A stretch of DNA of 64,000 bases from Rostrohypoxylon terebratum (taxonomy: Eukaryota; Ascomycota; Sordariomycetes; Xylariales; Hypoxylaceae), in contig MU385891.1 in assembly GCA_022497145.1 (NCBI GenBank), positions 124,001 to 188,000 on the forward strand, written 5' to 3'. The stretch's first letter is position 1; every line of letters begins with the position of its first letter. Both the position numbers and the translations under genes were made by a program. This document shows, in pieces, positions 9,982 to 22,560 of the stretch. Under the pieces are notes generated by a model. The model did no database searches. It worked only from the letters and a program-made list of their open reading frames with translations, and was not told where the DNA came from.

Positions 9982-12522
9982 CTATCTGCTGTCGCCTAGG
10001 AGTCTAGAACGCTGCTTCTCGGTGTGACCAGGCCTCTCGTCATCGTCGTCGTCTTCATCGTGACTTGCTATGCTGAAGTGATCGTTCGATGATTCTCCCT
10101 CGTCTTCGCTGCCTCCCGCGAATGCGTCGTATAGTTCGCCGGCACGTCGCTTCTGGCCCTTTTCGCCAGCGGCGCCGAGACCTTCGCCGCCGTCGTCAGC
10201 GTTGAGGGGCTCGAACTCGTAGTCGTCACGAGGGTTGTTGAGGCGTTGCTTGCGGCGCACGAACCAGAACCATGCACCCAAGCCCGCGCAGAAGGCGACG
10301 ATGAGGCCGAGAGCACCGTAAATCCAGGCCTGTGTGCTCGATGACACACCGAAGGTGGGAAGGAACGATGGTAGCCAGGAGCTTTGAGATGTTGTCGCCG
10401 CTGCTGCTTGGGTACCTGTCGGAGTGGCAACGGTGTCGCCGGTAGTCTCGGTGGGCTTTGTAGGTCGCTCGGGGTGGTCCGATGGAACGGAAGTGGGCAA
10501 GACAGTGTTAGTGGCTGCCGGATCAGGAGGCAGGCTAGTTGTAGCAGCAGGCACAGTGGTCGTGCTAGTCACGTCGTGGTCTGCATCGTCGTCCTCGGTT
10601 GGCATAGGCAGTATTGTAGCTTTGGAAGCGTCAATACTCTCACCCCACAGCTTGAGATGCCAATCTGTGAAGTTGCCGGTGTTGTCGTTGACCTTGGTAT
10701 CGCGCACGATGAGCGTCCATTTACCAACACCAGATTCCCCCCTAAATTGCCGTTAGTCTCGATCCTGATAGAATGATTGAGAATATGAAGCTTACCAATG
10801 AACAACACTCATGAAAGTCCAGTCGTCATAACCCTCGGTGCTGGTGTCTAGCTTACGCGTGGCGGACAGGTGGCTGATCACGTTGTTGGGGCTAATGAGA
10901 TCAACGCTCAGATCTCCACGGCGGGTATGTTTTACGTTCATGGTGACAGTAACGTGCTCTAGGCGCCCGAGATTGGCCTCCTTAAGCATATCTGACGTGA
11001 CGTCGAAGCTGACTGATAAACCTTGGTCTCCCTGAGGAATCGCCTGTTTAACATGTAACCACGGAGAATAGTACCAAGCCTGAGGTTTAACGTTCTTCCA
11101 AGTTTTTGCCACCTCTACGAGAGCCCAGCTGTCGACCTTGCCATAACCAAAGGTGTGGCTGTACTTCTTGCCAATGGTTGTAGTCTGCCATTCGCCAGAG
11201 TCCAGATTGACAGGTACCGCGCTCTCTAGCGCAATGTATTGCATGTCTCTCCAAGTCAAATCAGGGCGGATCTCAAGGGCTAGAGCGAAGATACCGGCAG
11301 CCAGAGGTGCGGCAGCAGAAGTACCACCATGTCCATTGTAGCATTGGTTTTCGCCAACGTCAGTGGTGTGGATGGCATCTCCACCGCCACTGCTGTAGGT
11401 GACAACAAGCTGGGCCGAGCACTTCTCTGAGTAGTAAGGATGGGCGCCCTGTCTATCGATGGCGCCCACAGTAATACTGTATATACTATTCGTGTAACCG
11501 TCGAAATTGCAGTTGTCCTCGCTTGCGGCGCCGTTGCCACTAGCAAAAACGTAGATAGATCCCTTCTTACCGCGTCCGTTCTGTACTCCGTTCAACATGG
11601 CCTTCTTGATGAGAATGCCAGGGGCGTCCATCGATTTTCCATCATCCGGTGGACCCCATGAGCAAGAGTATATGTCATTGTGTTGGAAATCGTAGTTCAT
11701 GGCTTCAGCCTCGTCCGCATCACTGATCAGCTTGCTAAGAATTCGAATTCCAGCAATCTTAGAGTCGTACGCGACACCAACACCGCAAACATCATTCCTC
11801 GCAGCACTGACTTCGCCGGCACATCGGGTACCGTGCTTATCATCCGATAGAGTCGGCCGAGGCTCAGGCCTCTGATCGTTAAAGTCGTAACTACCCTCAG
11901 CATAGTAGTTAGGCTTTAAGTCGTTGCTGTACATATCCAATCCATCATCCACAATAGCCACTGTTGCATTCTTGCCCGTCACTCCCGCAAGCCAGACACC
12001 TGTAACATTTACATCATGACCTACCTGGACCGTATTTAAGAGATGCCATTGCTCATTAAAAATCGGGTCAGAAATGCTGAGCGTCTGCATCACGGATTTC
12101 TGCTTTTCTACCGTCTTCGCATCCGGATTATCGGCTCGTTTCGGTGAAGGACGACCGGCCGGAGGAGGCGGGATGATTCGCTTTTGCATAGGAGCCCGCA
12201 ACTTTTGTTTGTGGGAGGCCTTTACACCGTCGATGATGTCTACGCCACCTAGCGAGCGTTTTCGCCGACGCTCCTGGACTGCGCGCCGTACAACATCAAC
12301 TTCGGCTTTGGAGGAAGTGGAAAAGACATGGTGGCCGGGAAGTTGACCTAACGGGCCCTCGTGCCTAAGGCCGAGCCGAGATGCGATTAGATCGGGTTGC
12401 GCATCACGTTCGAGATGGAGGACGTAGTAATCGTTGGAATCGAAGTTTCGGCGTTGTACGGATGCAGTGCCTAGCCCAGCCAGGCCGCCGACGACAAGGC
12501 CGACTAGAGGAGTGAGCTTCAT
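9982..12522 (-). CDS. KEX2: Kexin, Kex2-type proprotein convertase
   Basis: Kex2 is a calcium-dependent subtilisin-family serine protease of the late Golgi that cuts secretory precursors after Lys-Arg or Arg-Arg. Exons on the minus strand are 12522-10796 and 10741-9982 (828 residues). The 54-base intron (GTAAGC to TTTAG) joins SVVHW to GESGVGKWTLIVRD in frame. A signal peptide (about 1-20) is followed by a prodomain with dibasic sites such as PMQKR. The subtilisin domain has catalytic Asp in AIVDDGLDMYSNDL (about 190), His in DKHGTRCAGE (about 228), oxyanion Asn in ASGNGAAS (about 329) and Ser in NGHGGTSAAAPLAAG (about 400). A P domain (about 455-610), a Ser/Thr/Pro-rich stalk, one membrane segment (713-736, WIYGALGLIVAFCAGLGAWF) and an acidic cytosolic tail follow, the standard type I topology. 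All catalytic residues are intact. Confidence 0.96.
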
Positions 12523-15276
12523 TGCGAGATCGAGTGAGCGTTATTCGAAACACCCCGCAAGCCTCGAAGGATCAGGAACGAGTCGTGATTCGTCGATATA
12601 AGGTGTTGTGACGAGGATAAAGAGATGCGACTATAGGGCCGATAGAAAGGACAATCCCAAAACAAGGTCGAATCTAGGTAGTTAGGTACTAGGTAGGTAG
12701 ACAACCTTAGGAATGTCGTAGGTTATAGATATTATCGTAAGTATCCAGAAAAGACAAGAGACGAAACAAAACGCCTTCGATCAATTCCATGCACGAACCC
12801 CCTTAATGAAACCGTTGAAGAATATCTTGGCGGATGAAGAAGTCGACAGCATTCCCCATCGAGTTACAGAAGTGAGATCCGTCCAATCTAGTAAACAATG
12901 GTATTTGTTGTTATTACTTAAGGTGTCTTGGAAAACCGACGGAGATACGTTCGGTTGTGAAGTTGTATGTAGTAGTAAGAATAGTTAGGAAGAGGAATAC
13001 GTATGTAATATGTCGTTGTTGTAATGGTTCAGTGTTCAAGTTCAGGGATGTCAAGGGTCTAAGTGTGGCGGCGTAATCCAATCTTTTGCGCTCTTGCCCT
13101 TGCAAGCTTACGATTTACTGGCTAAGAAACCTTACATAATGCGGAAGCCAGGTGTTCTAAAACACTACGGCACTACCAAGCCACGCGCCACGCTACTTTT
13201 GGGACTAGATTAGCAAGCGTATGGGGAACATCTTAAACTGTTATTGGCTGCCATGGTTCTCGAGACCCCTAAAAAGATCCTTATGCTTGCCTGAGCCAGC
13301 CTTAACAAAAATCTAAATTCACCTGATCGCATCGTAATGTACCTCATACCTACTATGTAGTACCTAATACCTATAAATGAGCCAATTCGAAAAGTAGATG
13401 CTTGCATCACCAACCATCAAATCAAATAAACTTGGAAATTGCATGATCTTAGAAAATAGAATCGATTATGAGCTGCACATACGTCGTAGAGTGAAAACGT
13501 TTCACTAATGAAATTGGCACTCCCCCTAGTATTATAATGATAATACCGGCATCTACATAGTATTCGTGGTGGTACCGTATTATTATGGTACGTAATCGGG
13601 TGTATATAGTAGCAGTAGTAGGTGGACTAGGTAGGTACATATGTAGTATTAGTAGATGCCAGTAACCGTTCCTGCCGGATCCGCTCAACTCACATCTGTG
13701 GTGGCACTTGCGGTGTTCAAACAGCTCTAAAACTCCACCTATCAAAGGACAAGCGTCTATCCGAACTTCTTCAGCAAATTTTACGTTGGGAATGTTCAAG
13801 TTTAAACTCAAACATCAAATCCATATGAGATACTCGAACACCGTGCTATCTTCTATTCCAACAGTCCTGCTACGAAGCGGACACATTTTATTTCATCATT
13901 TTTTTTCTATCTCTTTTTCTGTGATATTCATTCATTCTGCGCATAGCATACCTAACGTTCTATTCTAGGAATGACATCACAAGCTGAACTAGGATCTGCC
14001 ATTGGACACCGTCGATATCTAATTAAAGATCTGAGAGCTCTAGAGCCTGAGCCTATTCCGTTTGGAGCCACACGGCTTATCCCGGTACTTGGGCGGCCTT
14101 CAAGAATCAAAGTGAATTGACTCTTGAGACTTGAGACTTGCCGTTCGAAGTCTGTTAGACGGCTGTCTGTCTCTCGAATGTCAAGAAAGGATATCCCTAT
14201 CCCCAATACCTAAAAGTATTCGAGGTCGTATGGGTATACGCATCGTATACGCATCGCATATTTTCAAAGTAGGTAGGCAAGGACTGGTAGGTAAGGACTA
14301 TCGTATTGTCGCCCTTGGCGGGAACTGATGTCTCTCTTTTATTGACTGAGATATATTTCGTCTAGAGGGGGGCTAACGGGCTAACCAACCACCGTCATTT
14401 GTCGCTCTCTGACCCTTTGGAGCTTCGGCTTTCTACATACTATGTAGTAAGCTCCAGCTATTAGCTAGGATCTGGCCACCTCTGTTAGCTATGGTCTTTT
14501 CGTCTTTTGGTCTTTTAATACTGTACATCCATCGTACAGGAAAAAAAAAAGAGATTCACCTCAATAAGTAGAATCCACCCACGAATGCAAGAAGGATAAC
14601 TGGATGCGTTAATTAAAACTCCGTTCAACAGTTGACCGCCTCTTTTCTTCAAAACAGCCGGTCAATAAGGAAATAACGGACAACATAAAACATCATCTAT
14701 CTTCCCGCCACGGAATACGCCCGTACTGCATACGTAGGACATACAACATACATAACAGATACATGTATGATTTACCTTGGTATTGTACGAGGCTAGAATC
14801 TGTTTCTTACCAGGTACACGGCCTATTAACCGTCTTCCGCGCCAGGATTCAAACCAAAAAAAACCGGGAGGCTTGCAAGGCTCTGGACGTCCGAAAGGGA
14901 AAAGTAAAAAAGATCCCGGCTTCTTTTTTTTCTCTCTACTTACTCCAGCCTTGGAAGTTGGTTACAGCTGAAGAAGCTTAGCTCTCTTACCAGCCATATT
15001 ATTATTTTTTTCTCGACCAACAAACTTGACCTTGATTTAATACAACTCGAGCTTCGTCAATTCTCCTCATGTTCGCAACAACGGCTCTGTGACTGTACCT
15101 CTGAATTTCCCCTGCATTAATTACCTGCTACCCACAAGTACCCGAGTCGCATGTGTTTGCATCGTATTGGTCATCATGGGAGCCCGCAGATGATAGCTAG
15201 CTCGACACGCCTCTTTCCGTCCCAAGTTCAGCCTATCTCGCAGCCCAATCATCGCCGAGCCTGATAGTTGGTCATC
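12523..15276. other. Intergenic region between divergent kex2 and PhoD-like gene
   Basis: This 2.75 kb stretch must hold two divergent promoters. No convincing gene is seen. It contains CTAGGTAG-type runs (12673-12700, 13626-13640), the palindrome CTACATACTATGTAG at 14433-14447, and small direct duplications (7-base unit at 14124-14140, 11-base unit at 14234-14255). Poly-purine and poly-pyrimidine runs near 14538-14550 and 14925-15010 precede the PhoD-like gene. Confidence 0.6.
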
Positions 15277-18200
15277 ATGTCTGCACCATATTGGGGCCAA
15301 TTGCCCCCTTCAAATGCTCGCCGTATGTCCGGTGACTATGATCAACCTGATCAAACTGATCGCAGACAATCTCTGGATCAGCCTCCTACCCAGTACCAGG
15401 CTCAGTCCCAGTCCCAGTCCCAGTCTCAGTCTCGGTCTCAGTCTCAGTCTCAGTCGCGATCGAATCGGGCATCTGTCCAGACCACACACACCGAATCTAC
15501 CTTCAGTCCCCTAGAATCCCCCGCCACATCAAACTTCCCAAGCGCTGGCTTAGCCCCTCGCCCATCCTCCCTCCCTTACGGACATAATCGATACCCTTCA
15601 GATCCGCAAGAAAAACGGCGAAGACGTACCAGCCGAACAACAGAAGACATTCCCGAAGTCGGCTCGCACGACGAAGGTGCCCTTTCGCCTCCCCCAGCAG
15701 CACCCGACGTCCCCAGAGCTCCGCCTGTTAGCTACAGAGACCCCTACAGACATAGCAGTCCTGCTTTCACTCCCACCTATTCCTACAACGCAGACGGCCA
15801 ACCTGGTCCGCCACTTTCAGCTTATAGATTCGGCTCTCCTAGATACGGTTCCCCCGCCCAAGCACGTATTGTCGGAATGGAGCCCGATACTTTCTTCAAA
15901 GATGCTACTCCACCAGCCGAGAAGCAAAATAGGGCACCTATCCTCGATCGAACCCGACAAACATTTAACGAAGGCGAGGACCTCGATAAGCAGTTGGATG
16001 CGAAGATTGAGAACTCTGGATCCATACGTAGGCCAACAAATGGAGACCTAGAGGCACAAGGAGCTGTAGATCCATATGCACCGAAAAGACAAGGGACACT
16101 AACCGGACCGCCGAGACGTCCGACATTCGCAGACGATCGATCGCCATTACAAAGGCTCGAGCTTACTCTGGATAGCATTACTAAGGAGGAAAAGCGGGCT
16201 CGTGTAGAAGCTGCCGAGCGGCGTGCAAGGGAACGAGCAGTTCGAAGAGAGAATACCGTAAAACAAGACAAGCTTGAACCTCCTCCAGAGCGCATCAATA
16301 GTCAACAGGTCAAGGTTAGGGACCGACGTCAATCCGTGAGTCAGCATGAAGACCCTGTGCAAGTTCAGCCATCGACAGTCACATTCCATGGACCTTTATC
16401 CCAAAACCCACCTGAGGAAACGAAGCCGTATACGTCGCCCGGTCAGTCCCCGAACTCTAGAATTCCAGTTCCCATAAACCGAAACGTCTCAGCAACTCAA
16501 AAGACCGATATACCTCAACGAAACTTGAGCTTTCGCGAGAGGGCTGCCAAAAATGACGGTGACATACCTGCAGATGCGGGTAGTATTTCACCAGTATCGC
16601 CAGTCAGTTCGCCGGGTGGGGGTTTTGCTCTCACTCGGAACGGAAGCAATAAGCTCAAGAAGAATCCACCTGGCGATCCCTGGTATAGTCAGCGTAAAGA
16701 AGCTGAGGAGAAATCTGCAGCTTATCAGAGACGCAACTTCCAGGATGATGAAGCCTACGAAATGCCTAGAGACATTAGTACGGCACCAATATCTGCTAGG
16801 CCTAGAAATAATTCAATAGCAGTTGCAAGGGATTCCGCATCACAATATGGCCGACCTCCGGCGAGGGGCAAGCAGTATGAAGAGGAAGATTATGAAGAAC
16901 CCAGACAGAGAGGTCCCGCCGTTATGTTGGGACCTAGCCGGAACGACTCTGTGGCTAGCAGTCAGCGCTCACCGCCGTCACAACAGGCACACCAAAGTTC
17001 ACTGCGGAATTCGGACGCCCCTAAAAGTGTCGGCAAATCCGTGACTTTTCCAGACCGGCGATATGAAGCTCAAGAATTTGACGACGATGACTACGACTCG
17101 GATTTCAGCGAGCACAAGCTCGGTATTCATGATTACATGCATCGGCGCAAATTGAAGCCTGGTCGAGGGATGTACCAACCGCCAAAGTACTTGGAAGAGT
17201 GGAAGAAGTCTACTGTCGGCACACTAGCTGGTTCTTTGCTCGATCTCAACGTGGAACCTGCTGACCCTAACCCAATTGCTGATAAGGGCACGCCGTGGTG
17301 GGAGAACAGTGGCAGACGCAGGAGTAGTACGACTACACGGCCGCCACCGGATCTCTTCAGTGAGACATTTGATGACACGCAAGGTCCGACGAGGTTCAAG
17401 CCACCACTATATCTCAAATGCGGCCCGCTACTACGCTATTGCGGTATGCGTCACGAAAAGCCTCTACCTCGAGGAAACCAGGATCCATCTCTTACCCGAG
17501 AAATATGGCGAGGTACTGTCATGATCGTCACTCAGGACACAGAATCATCATATGATATTCCTCCAATCCTACGACTTTTTGTTCAACCCATCGAGCTCCT
17601 GCCTCCACCTCCCGTAGAGCTACGTGGGGAACAAGTCCTGCCGCCAGAGTATGTAGATCCCATTGCTGGTATACCGAAACTTGGCCGACGAGGAGAGACG
17701 CTTTACGTGCGACCAGTGGAGCATCTAGAAGAAGGCAAAGATGTTTCGAGGTTAGACCCAGATGATGGTTTATTTGAGATCACAAGGTCTGCTCCTGACT
17801 TCAACGACGCACCCGACCCGCCCGGATCTTTTGCTAGTCGCAAGAGACGTAATCCGGTGGATGGGGAGAAGCTTGGGAAGTACAAGGACGTGCGTGGATT
17901 CCGTCTGCATGCTGAACGGGGTCATACTTTCTGGAGATTCAACATCGAGGTTGAGCTCCGAGAGAGACAACAACGGATTGCCTACCGTATAAATCATGGC
18001 CCTGCGACGGGCTTTTGGGTACCTGCTAAGGGCGAATCGATGAACATCATGTTTTACAGTTGTAATGGGTTCAGCTTGAGTGTAAACCCAGACGAGTTTA
18101 GTGGACCAGACCCTATGTGGCGTGATGTGCTCAACAACCATCAAACCCGACCGTTCCACGTAATGATCGGAGGCGGCGATCAGCTCTACAACGATGCTAT

Positions 18201-20581
18201 CATGCGGGATACTCGGCATTTCCAAGATTGGCTTCAGATCAAGAACCCTCTTCATAAGAACAACGCTCCCTTGACTCCTGAGATGCAAGATGAGATGGAG
18301 AACTTCTATCTGGAGAGATACATGATGTGGTTTTCACAAGGATTATTCGGCCTGGCAAATTGCCAAATCCCTATGATAAACATGTACGATGATCACGATA
18401 TCATAGATGGCTACGGTTCATATCCCGATCATTTCATGAAATCACCTGTGTTTAGTGGTTTAGGCAACGTTGCGTTCAAGTACTACATGCTCTTCCAGCA
18501 CCAGAGCTTACCTGACGAGACCGAAGAGACAGAACCCAGCTGGGTTACGGGAATCAAGCCTGGACCATATATCCGCGAGCAAAGTCGCAGTTTGTTCATG
18601 TTCTTAGGCAATAAGGTTGCGCTCCTCGCAGTCGATTGTCGGACTGAACGCACGAGGGATGAGGTCGTGACGGAGGAAACGTGGAAAAAGCTCATGGATC
18701 GTTGCGATGCCGAACTTGTCAAGGGCGAGACGCAGCATTTGCTCGTTCTCCTAGGAGTCCCTATTGCTTATCCTCGGCTTGTGTGGCTAGAGAATATGTG
18801 AGTACCATTCCCGAATGGGTTTTAACGCGACATGCACTAATTTTTACAGCTTGACTTCGCGATTAATGGATCCGATCAAAGCCCTCGGAAAAGCGGGAAT
18901 GTTAGGGAACTTCCTCAACCGCTTTGACGGGGGTGTCGAAGTTCTTGATGATCTCGATGACCACTGGACAGCAAAGAACCACAAGGACGAGCGGCGCTTC
19001 GTCATCGAAGACCTGCAGGATATCGCCGTAGACGCCTCAGTGCGCGTGACGATCCTCAGCGGTGACGTGCATTTGGCAGCAGTTGGCCAATTCTACTCAA
19101 ATCCCAAGCTCAATATTCCTAAGCATAAGGATTTCCGATACATGCCCAACATCATCTCCAGCGCTATCGCCAACACGCCACCGCCAGATCTAATGGCGGA
19201 TATTCTGAACAAACGCAACAAGGTCCACCACTTTGACAAGGAGACCGACGAGGACATGATCCCCCTCTTCACCAACGGCGTGGATGGCAAACTACGCAAT
19301 AACAAGCACCTCCTTCCCCACCGCAACTGGTGCTCCATCCGCGAGTACGTGCCAGGACAGACTCCTCCGCCCACACCACCTCCAGAGGACTTCGACGAAA
19401 CACCCGAAGCCACGCCCCCGAACAGCCGCGGCGGGATCCTCAGACGGTTCTCGCTCTCGAGTCGCAAGGGCCCGACAGCTCGGCCGAATACCTCGCACGC
19501 GTCCGTTGACCGCTCGCGCCCACCTGTTTCCAGCAGCGGAGGCCTGTTCCGCTCGCTCTCGCGTCGGGCTTCTGACGCAGGCGCCAGACCGAACAAACTC
19601 ATGCGCACCCTCTCCCTCGGGCGCGGCGACTCCGCACGCCGTGCTAATAACAGCGGCAGCGGTGGCGGTCTCTTCCGCAGACAAAGCGCCGAGCGCGCGA
19701 ACGACGGCGGGATCAACGGCGCCTGGGGGCCCGACAGCGAGGAAGACGAAGACGCGTACGCGCCGCGGCCACGTGGGCAGGCGCGCGCGAACGCGCACCA
19801 GGTTGCCATGATGGCCGGGGCCGGACCTGCGGTTAGAGAGTACGGCGGCGGCAGGGACGCGAGTATGGGCCACCTACGCGGCGGCGCCGGAGACCCTCGG
19901 CACGTTAACGACGAGTACGAGGTCGGCGACGAAGCATACTTTACCGCGCGTCCGCCGCGGCACGCTGCCACTGCTGCGGTTGCTTCTTCGTCGTATCCTG
20001 CGCCGGCGCCGGTGCGGAGGAATACGAATGGAGGAGTGGTTGGGGGTAATGGAGGTGGCGCGTATGATAATTATTACGATCCGAATTCGGAGGAGGAGGA
20101 TCAACAAGAACAACAACAAGTGCCTGCGCCGAGGCCATTCCACAGGACGCCTACGGGGTTGTCTGTGAAGAAACTGCAGAAGCGTGGGTTGGCGAGGTAT
20201 GAGGTTGATTTGAGGGGCGGTTTGGACGTCTGTCTTAATGTCGAGGTTAACCCGAAGGACCCCGCGGGCATTACTGTGCCGTATCGTCTGCTCGTCCCGA
20301 GGCTGTGGTATGAGTACGAGGGCGAGGACGCGAGTCCGGCGCCCCCGGTCGATGTACCGAGGCCGCTGCCACAACCGCAGGTTCAGCAGCAACAGCAACA
20401 GCAGAGTGTGAGGCAGATACGTGACGAGGAGGAATATGATGAAGAGGACGATTATGAGGGTGAATATGACGGGGAGTACGAGTACGAAGAAAAACCCGGT
20501 ATGCTGAAGCGCTTGTTCAGCAAGCGCGGACGCAATGCGTCGGGTGGGAGCCAATACAGGGCGAGGAGGTCATCGCCTTAA
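15277..20581 (+). CDS. PhoD-like metallophosphatase with long disordered flanks
   Basis: Exons are 15277-18797 and 18850-20581 (1750 residues). The 52-base intron (GTGAGT donor, CTAAT branch, TTTACAG acceptor) joins RLVWLEN to ILTSRLMDP in frame. The start is the ATG of MSAPYWGQLPP; an upstream TTG in frame is not a plausible start. The fungal PhoD-like domain covers about residues 630-1260. It has metal-ligand motifs GGGDQLYNDA, MYDDHDIIDGYGSYP and SGDVHLAAVGQFY, so the active site looks complete. Its substrate in fungi is not established. Residues 1-630 are low complexity, opening with a Gln-Ser/Arg-Ser repeat (about 45-68) and long Pro/Ser/Arg/Glu-rich tracts. The C-terminal 480 residues are also disordered, with poly-Gln and acidic Glu/Tyr/Asp runs. 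No signal peptide or membrane segment is seen, suggesting a cytosolic or cortical protein. The 3' third is strongly GC-biased. Confidence 0.92.
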
Positions 20582-21145
20582 TCGGCGAAGCAGTGGCAAG
20601 TTGTAAAACGCTTGTAGCAATACTCGGGTCCAAGGCTCCTTTCCATATATTTATTTCAGCAGCAATACAATAATTACGGCGGGGATCAGGGAAAAGGCAA
20701 AAAAGATCTCATTGTTTCGGAGGTCGTTCAGGATTACGAGTGCTTTTATCGTCGGGTTCACGAGATGAGGAATGGGAGTCAGTCAGAATGGATGGATGGT
20801 CTGGTTCCTTGCTAATGAGAATGAGAATGAGGGGGGAAGAAGGGCATGTTGGCCTGGCTGGACTGGGCGTGCTTGTCTAACTACGGGTAATATCTAACGA
20901 GATATGATATTGAACACGTTTGTATTAGCAGACTGGGGATTGAGTGATGAGATAGCTACTGGACGTATTTACGTGCTTTGGTGCGTTGATCTGGAAACAA
21001 TACAAAGTTATCATCCTCAAACCATTGCTCTCAATTGAATGTGCTGTGTCGTCTCTCTTCTATTGTGTTGGTAAAATTGTCCGTGTGGCGCTTAGTAATT
21101 ACATGTTGACATGGCTTATATACAAAAGTTGTAACACTTTCAAGT
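20582..21145. other. Intergenic spacer before 5S rRNA gene
   Basis: This is the 3' end region of the PhoD-like gene followed by AT-leaning sequence up to the 5S gene. No gene is seen. A TATATA-like stretch (about 21117-21123) lies roughly 25 bases upstream of the 5S start, a position where fungal 5S genes often have such an element. Confidence 0.5.
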
Positions 21146-21264
21146 ACATACGACCATAGGATCTGGAGAACTCGGGATCCCGTCCGCTCTCCCATAGATA
21201 AGCCAGATACCGCCAGATTAGTAGTTGGGTCGGTGACGACCAGCGAATCCCTGGTGTTGTATGT
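21146..21264 (+). rRNA. 5S ribosomal RNA (dispersed copy)
   Basis: The sequence begins ACATACGACCATAGG and ends GTGTTGTATGT. The ends pair as helix I (ACATAC with GTATGT), and the 119-base length is standard. The internal control region is intact (TTAGTAGTTGGGTCGGTGACGACC split across its boxes), as is the conserved AGCGAATCCCTGGTGTTGTATG end. The order of conserved blocks matches filamentous-ascomycete 5S RNA, which is typically scattered through the genome and not placed in the rDNA repeat. A T-rich run (TTTTGTTTTTC then TTTTTTTT) directly downstream is the Pol III terminator. Confidence 0.95.
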
Positions 21265-21285
21265 TTTGTTTTTCTTTTTTTTCCC
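21262..21285 (+). terminator. Pol III terminator of 5S rRNA
   Basis: Successive T runs (four, then five, then eight) start at the 3' end of the 5S gene, as expected for Pol III termination. Confidence 0.8.
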
Positions 21286-22279
21286 CTTTTTCAGACCTTA
21301 GCCTTTTAGCTCCATTCCTAATGGGAGTCTCCACGATGGTAAACGGGCTTTAAAATCTTCTATATTAAATGACGTGTTGTCAAATACGAGGCAGTTTCAT
21401 ATGATTGAGTCCAAGATGATAGCAACAACCATAAGCTTGGCCCTCTACGCCTTGCAGCTACATGATGCCTCTGGAGAATAATGGGCTTACGTAAATAAAG
21501 CCCCCCATTTCTGTGGAAACTCACGTAGCAAAAGTGGGATGCTTTACTAGTTATGACAGCTCTAATGCAGGGGCAAGCTCTATCAGTCAAGTTTGAAATC
21601 TGGTCCCGAGTAGCCCAGAAGTCAGAACCATAATGGAGCGGTTGCCAGCAGCTACTAGGTTAGGCCATTTGTTCGTTCGTAAGTCGACGATACTGAGCAG
21701 GTAAACAGCTAGCCACAGACCGAAATTTACAACTATTATGTCCGCCGCTAGAATAAGAAACCAGCTATTACACACCTGACACCACGGACTACGGACTCTA
21801 CGGACACCATGGGGCGGAGTTTCCTATCTGGGTTGTTCCTCTCTCTATCACTTTGTCATTTTTTCTTGTTCGTGGACGAATTGAATCGATTCAACTTTTC
21901 ACATGATTCTCAACTGGGATTCCAAACCCTTGGCCGAGTTATATCGTCCAATATTTAAGCATATATATCTATAGAATAGCTTGCAGTATGCATTTGTCAA
22001 CCAGTGGGTATAGGTATACTACTATGTATACATTCCATGTAACCACACAGCACCTTAAACTAGGACTCGCAGGACTGATTGAAAATTTTTCGTTTCTACG
22101 CAGTAAACTAAGAGGCGCTTTTAGCATCTAGCGGATTATAGGAACGGGTCCGGTCCACCAAGCGATGCACTATGGAACTGGGAATCAATGCATCAGTGCC
22201 TAGTTTTTGAAGCTACCTTGAAGCTACCCGAACCCACTGCCATGGCTCCATCTTCACAAACCCGATGCCGCGGTATAAG
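21265..22279. other. Intergenic between 5S gene and 5S fragment
   Basis: About 1 kb with no reading frame of coding character and no further RNA gene that I can recognise. Confidence 0.5.
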
Positions 22280-22330
22280 TGCTAGTATCGCAGGTTTCGG
22301 TGACGACTAACGAATCCTTGGTGTTATATG
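22280..22330 (+). pseudogene. Decayed 3' fragment of a 5S rRNA gene
   Basis: The last 34 bases (22297-22330) align without gaps to the 3' end of the intact 5S gene 1.1 kb upstream on the same strand. They differ at four sites, all transitions (CCAG to CTAA, CCCTGG to CCTTGG, GTTGTATG to GTTATATG). Similarity before 22297 is weak and the 5' half is absent, so it cannot be functional. Two of the four changes are in CA/TG context, which is compatible with, but does not prove, repeat-induced point mutation. Confidence 0.75.
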
Positions 22331-22470
22331 ATTGGCCCACCACTTTTGTACGCTTCTTTAGTGAGTTCCCGGTTTTTATAGGCCCAGATATCCATCCCAC
22401 CTATCCCACTCCTGGGTTCTAGGTCTTCTAAAAAGATGAAGAAGCTGACATGAGATATAAAAAGGTAAAC

Positions 22471-22560
22471 TCCCTCGGACCGGAATCGAACCGGTGACTT
22501 TTCGATAAACAATCTTTCACAATTACAGTCGAACGCCATAACCAACTAGACTACCAAGGG
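22471..22560 (-). tRNA. tRNA-Tyr (anticodon GTA), with 16-base intron
   Basis: On the minus strand the acceptor stem CCCTTGG pairs with CCGAGGG and is followed by discriminator A. T8 is present. The T arm is ACCGG-TTCGATT-CCGGT and the anticodon stem TTCGA pairs perfectly with TCGAA. The loop reads CTGTAA before the intron, giving anticodon GTA. The intron (22522-22507) sits one base 3' of the anticodon, the canonical position, and eukaryotic tRNA-Tyr genes nearly always carry one. C1-G72 and A73 are tyrosine identity elements. A short T run follows the 3' end on the minus strand only weakly. Confidence 0.93.

Noticed and set aside
13449..13811. 120-codon minus-strand frame
   Set aside because: It begins at TTG, not ATG, and is Ile/Tyr/Arg-rich without coding features in repeat-bearing spacer DNA.
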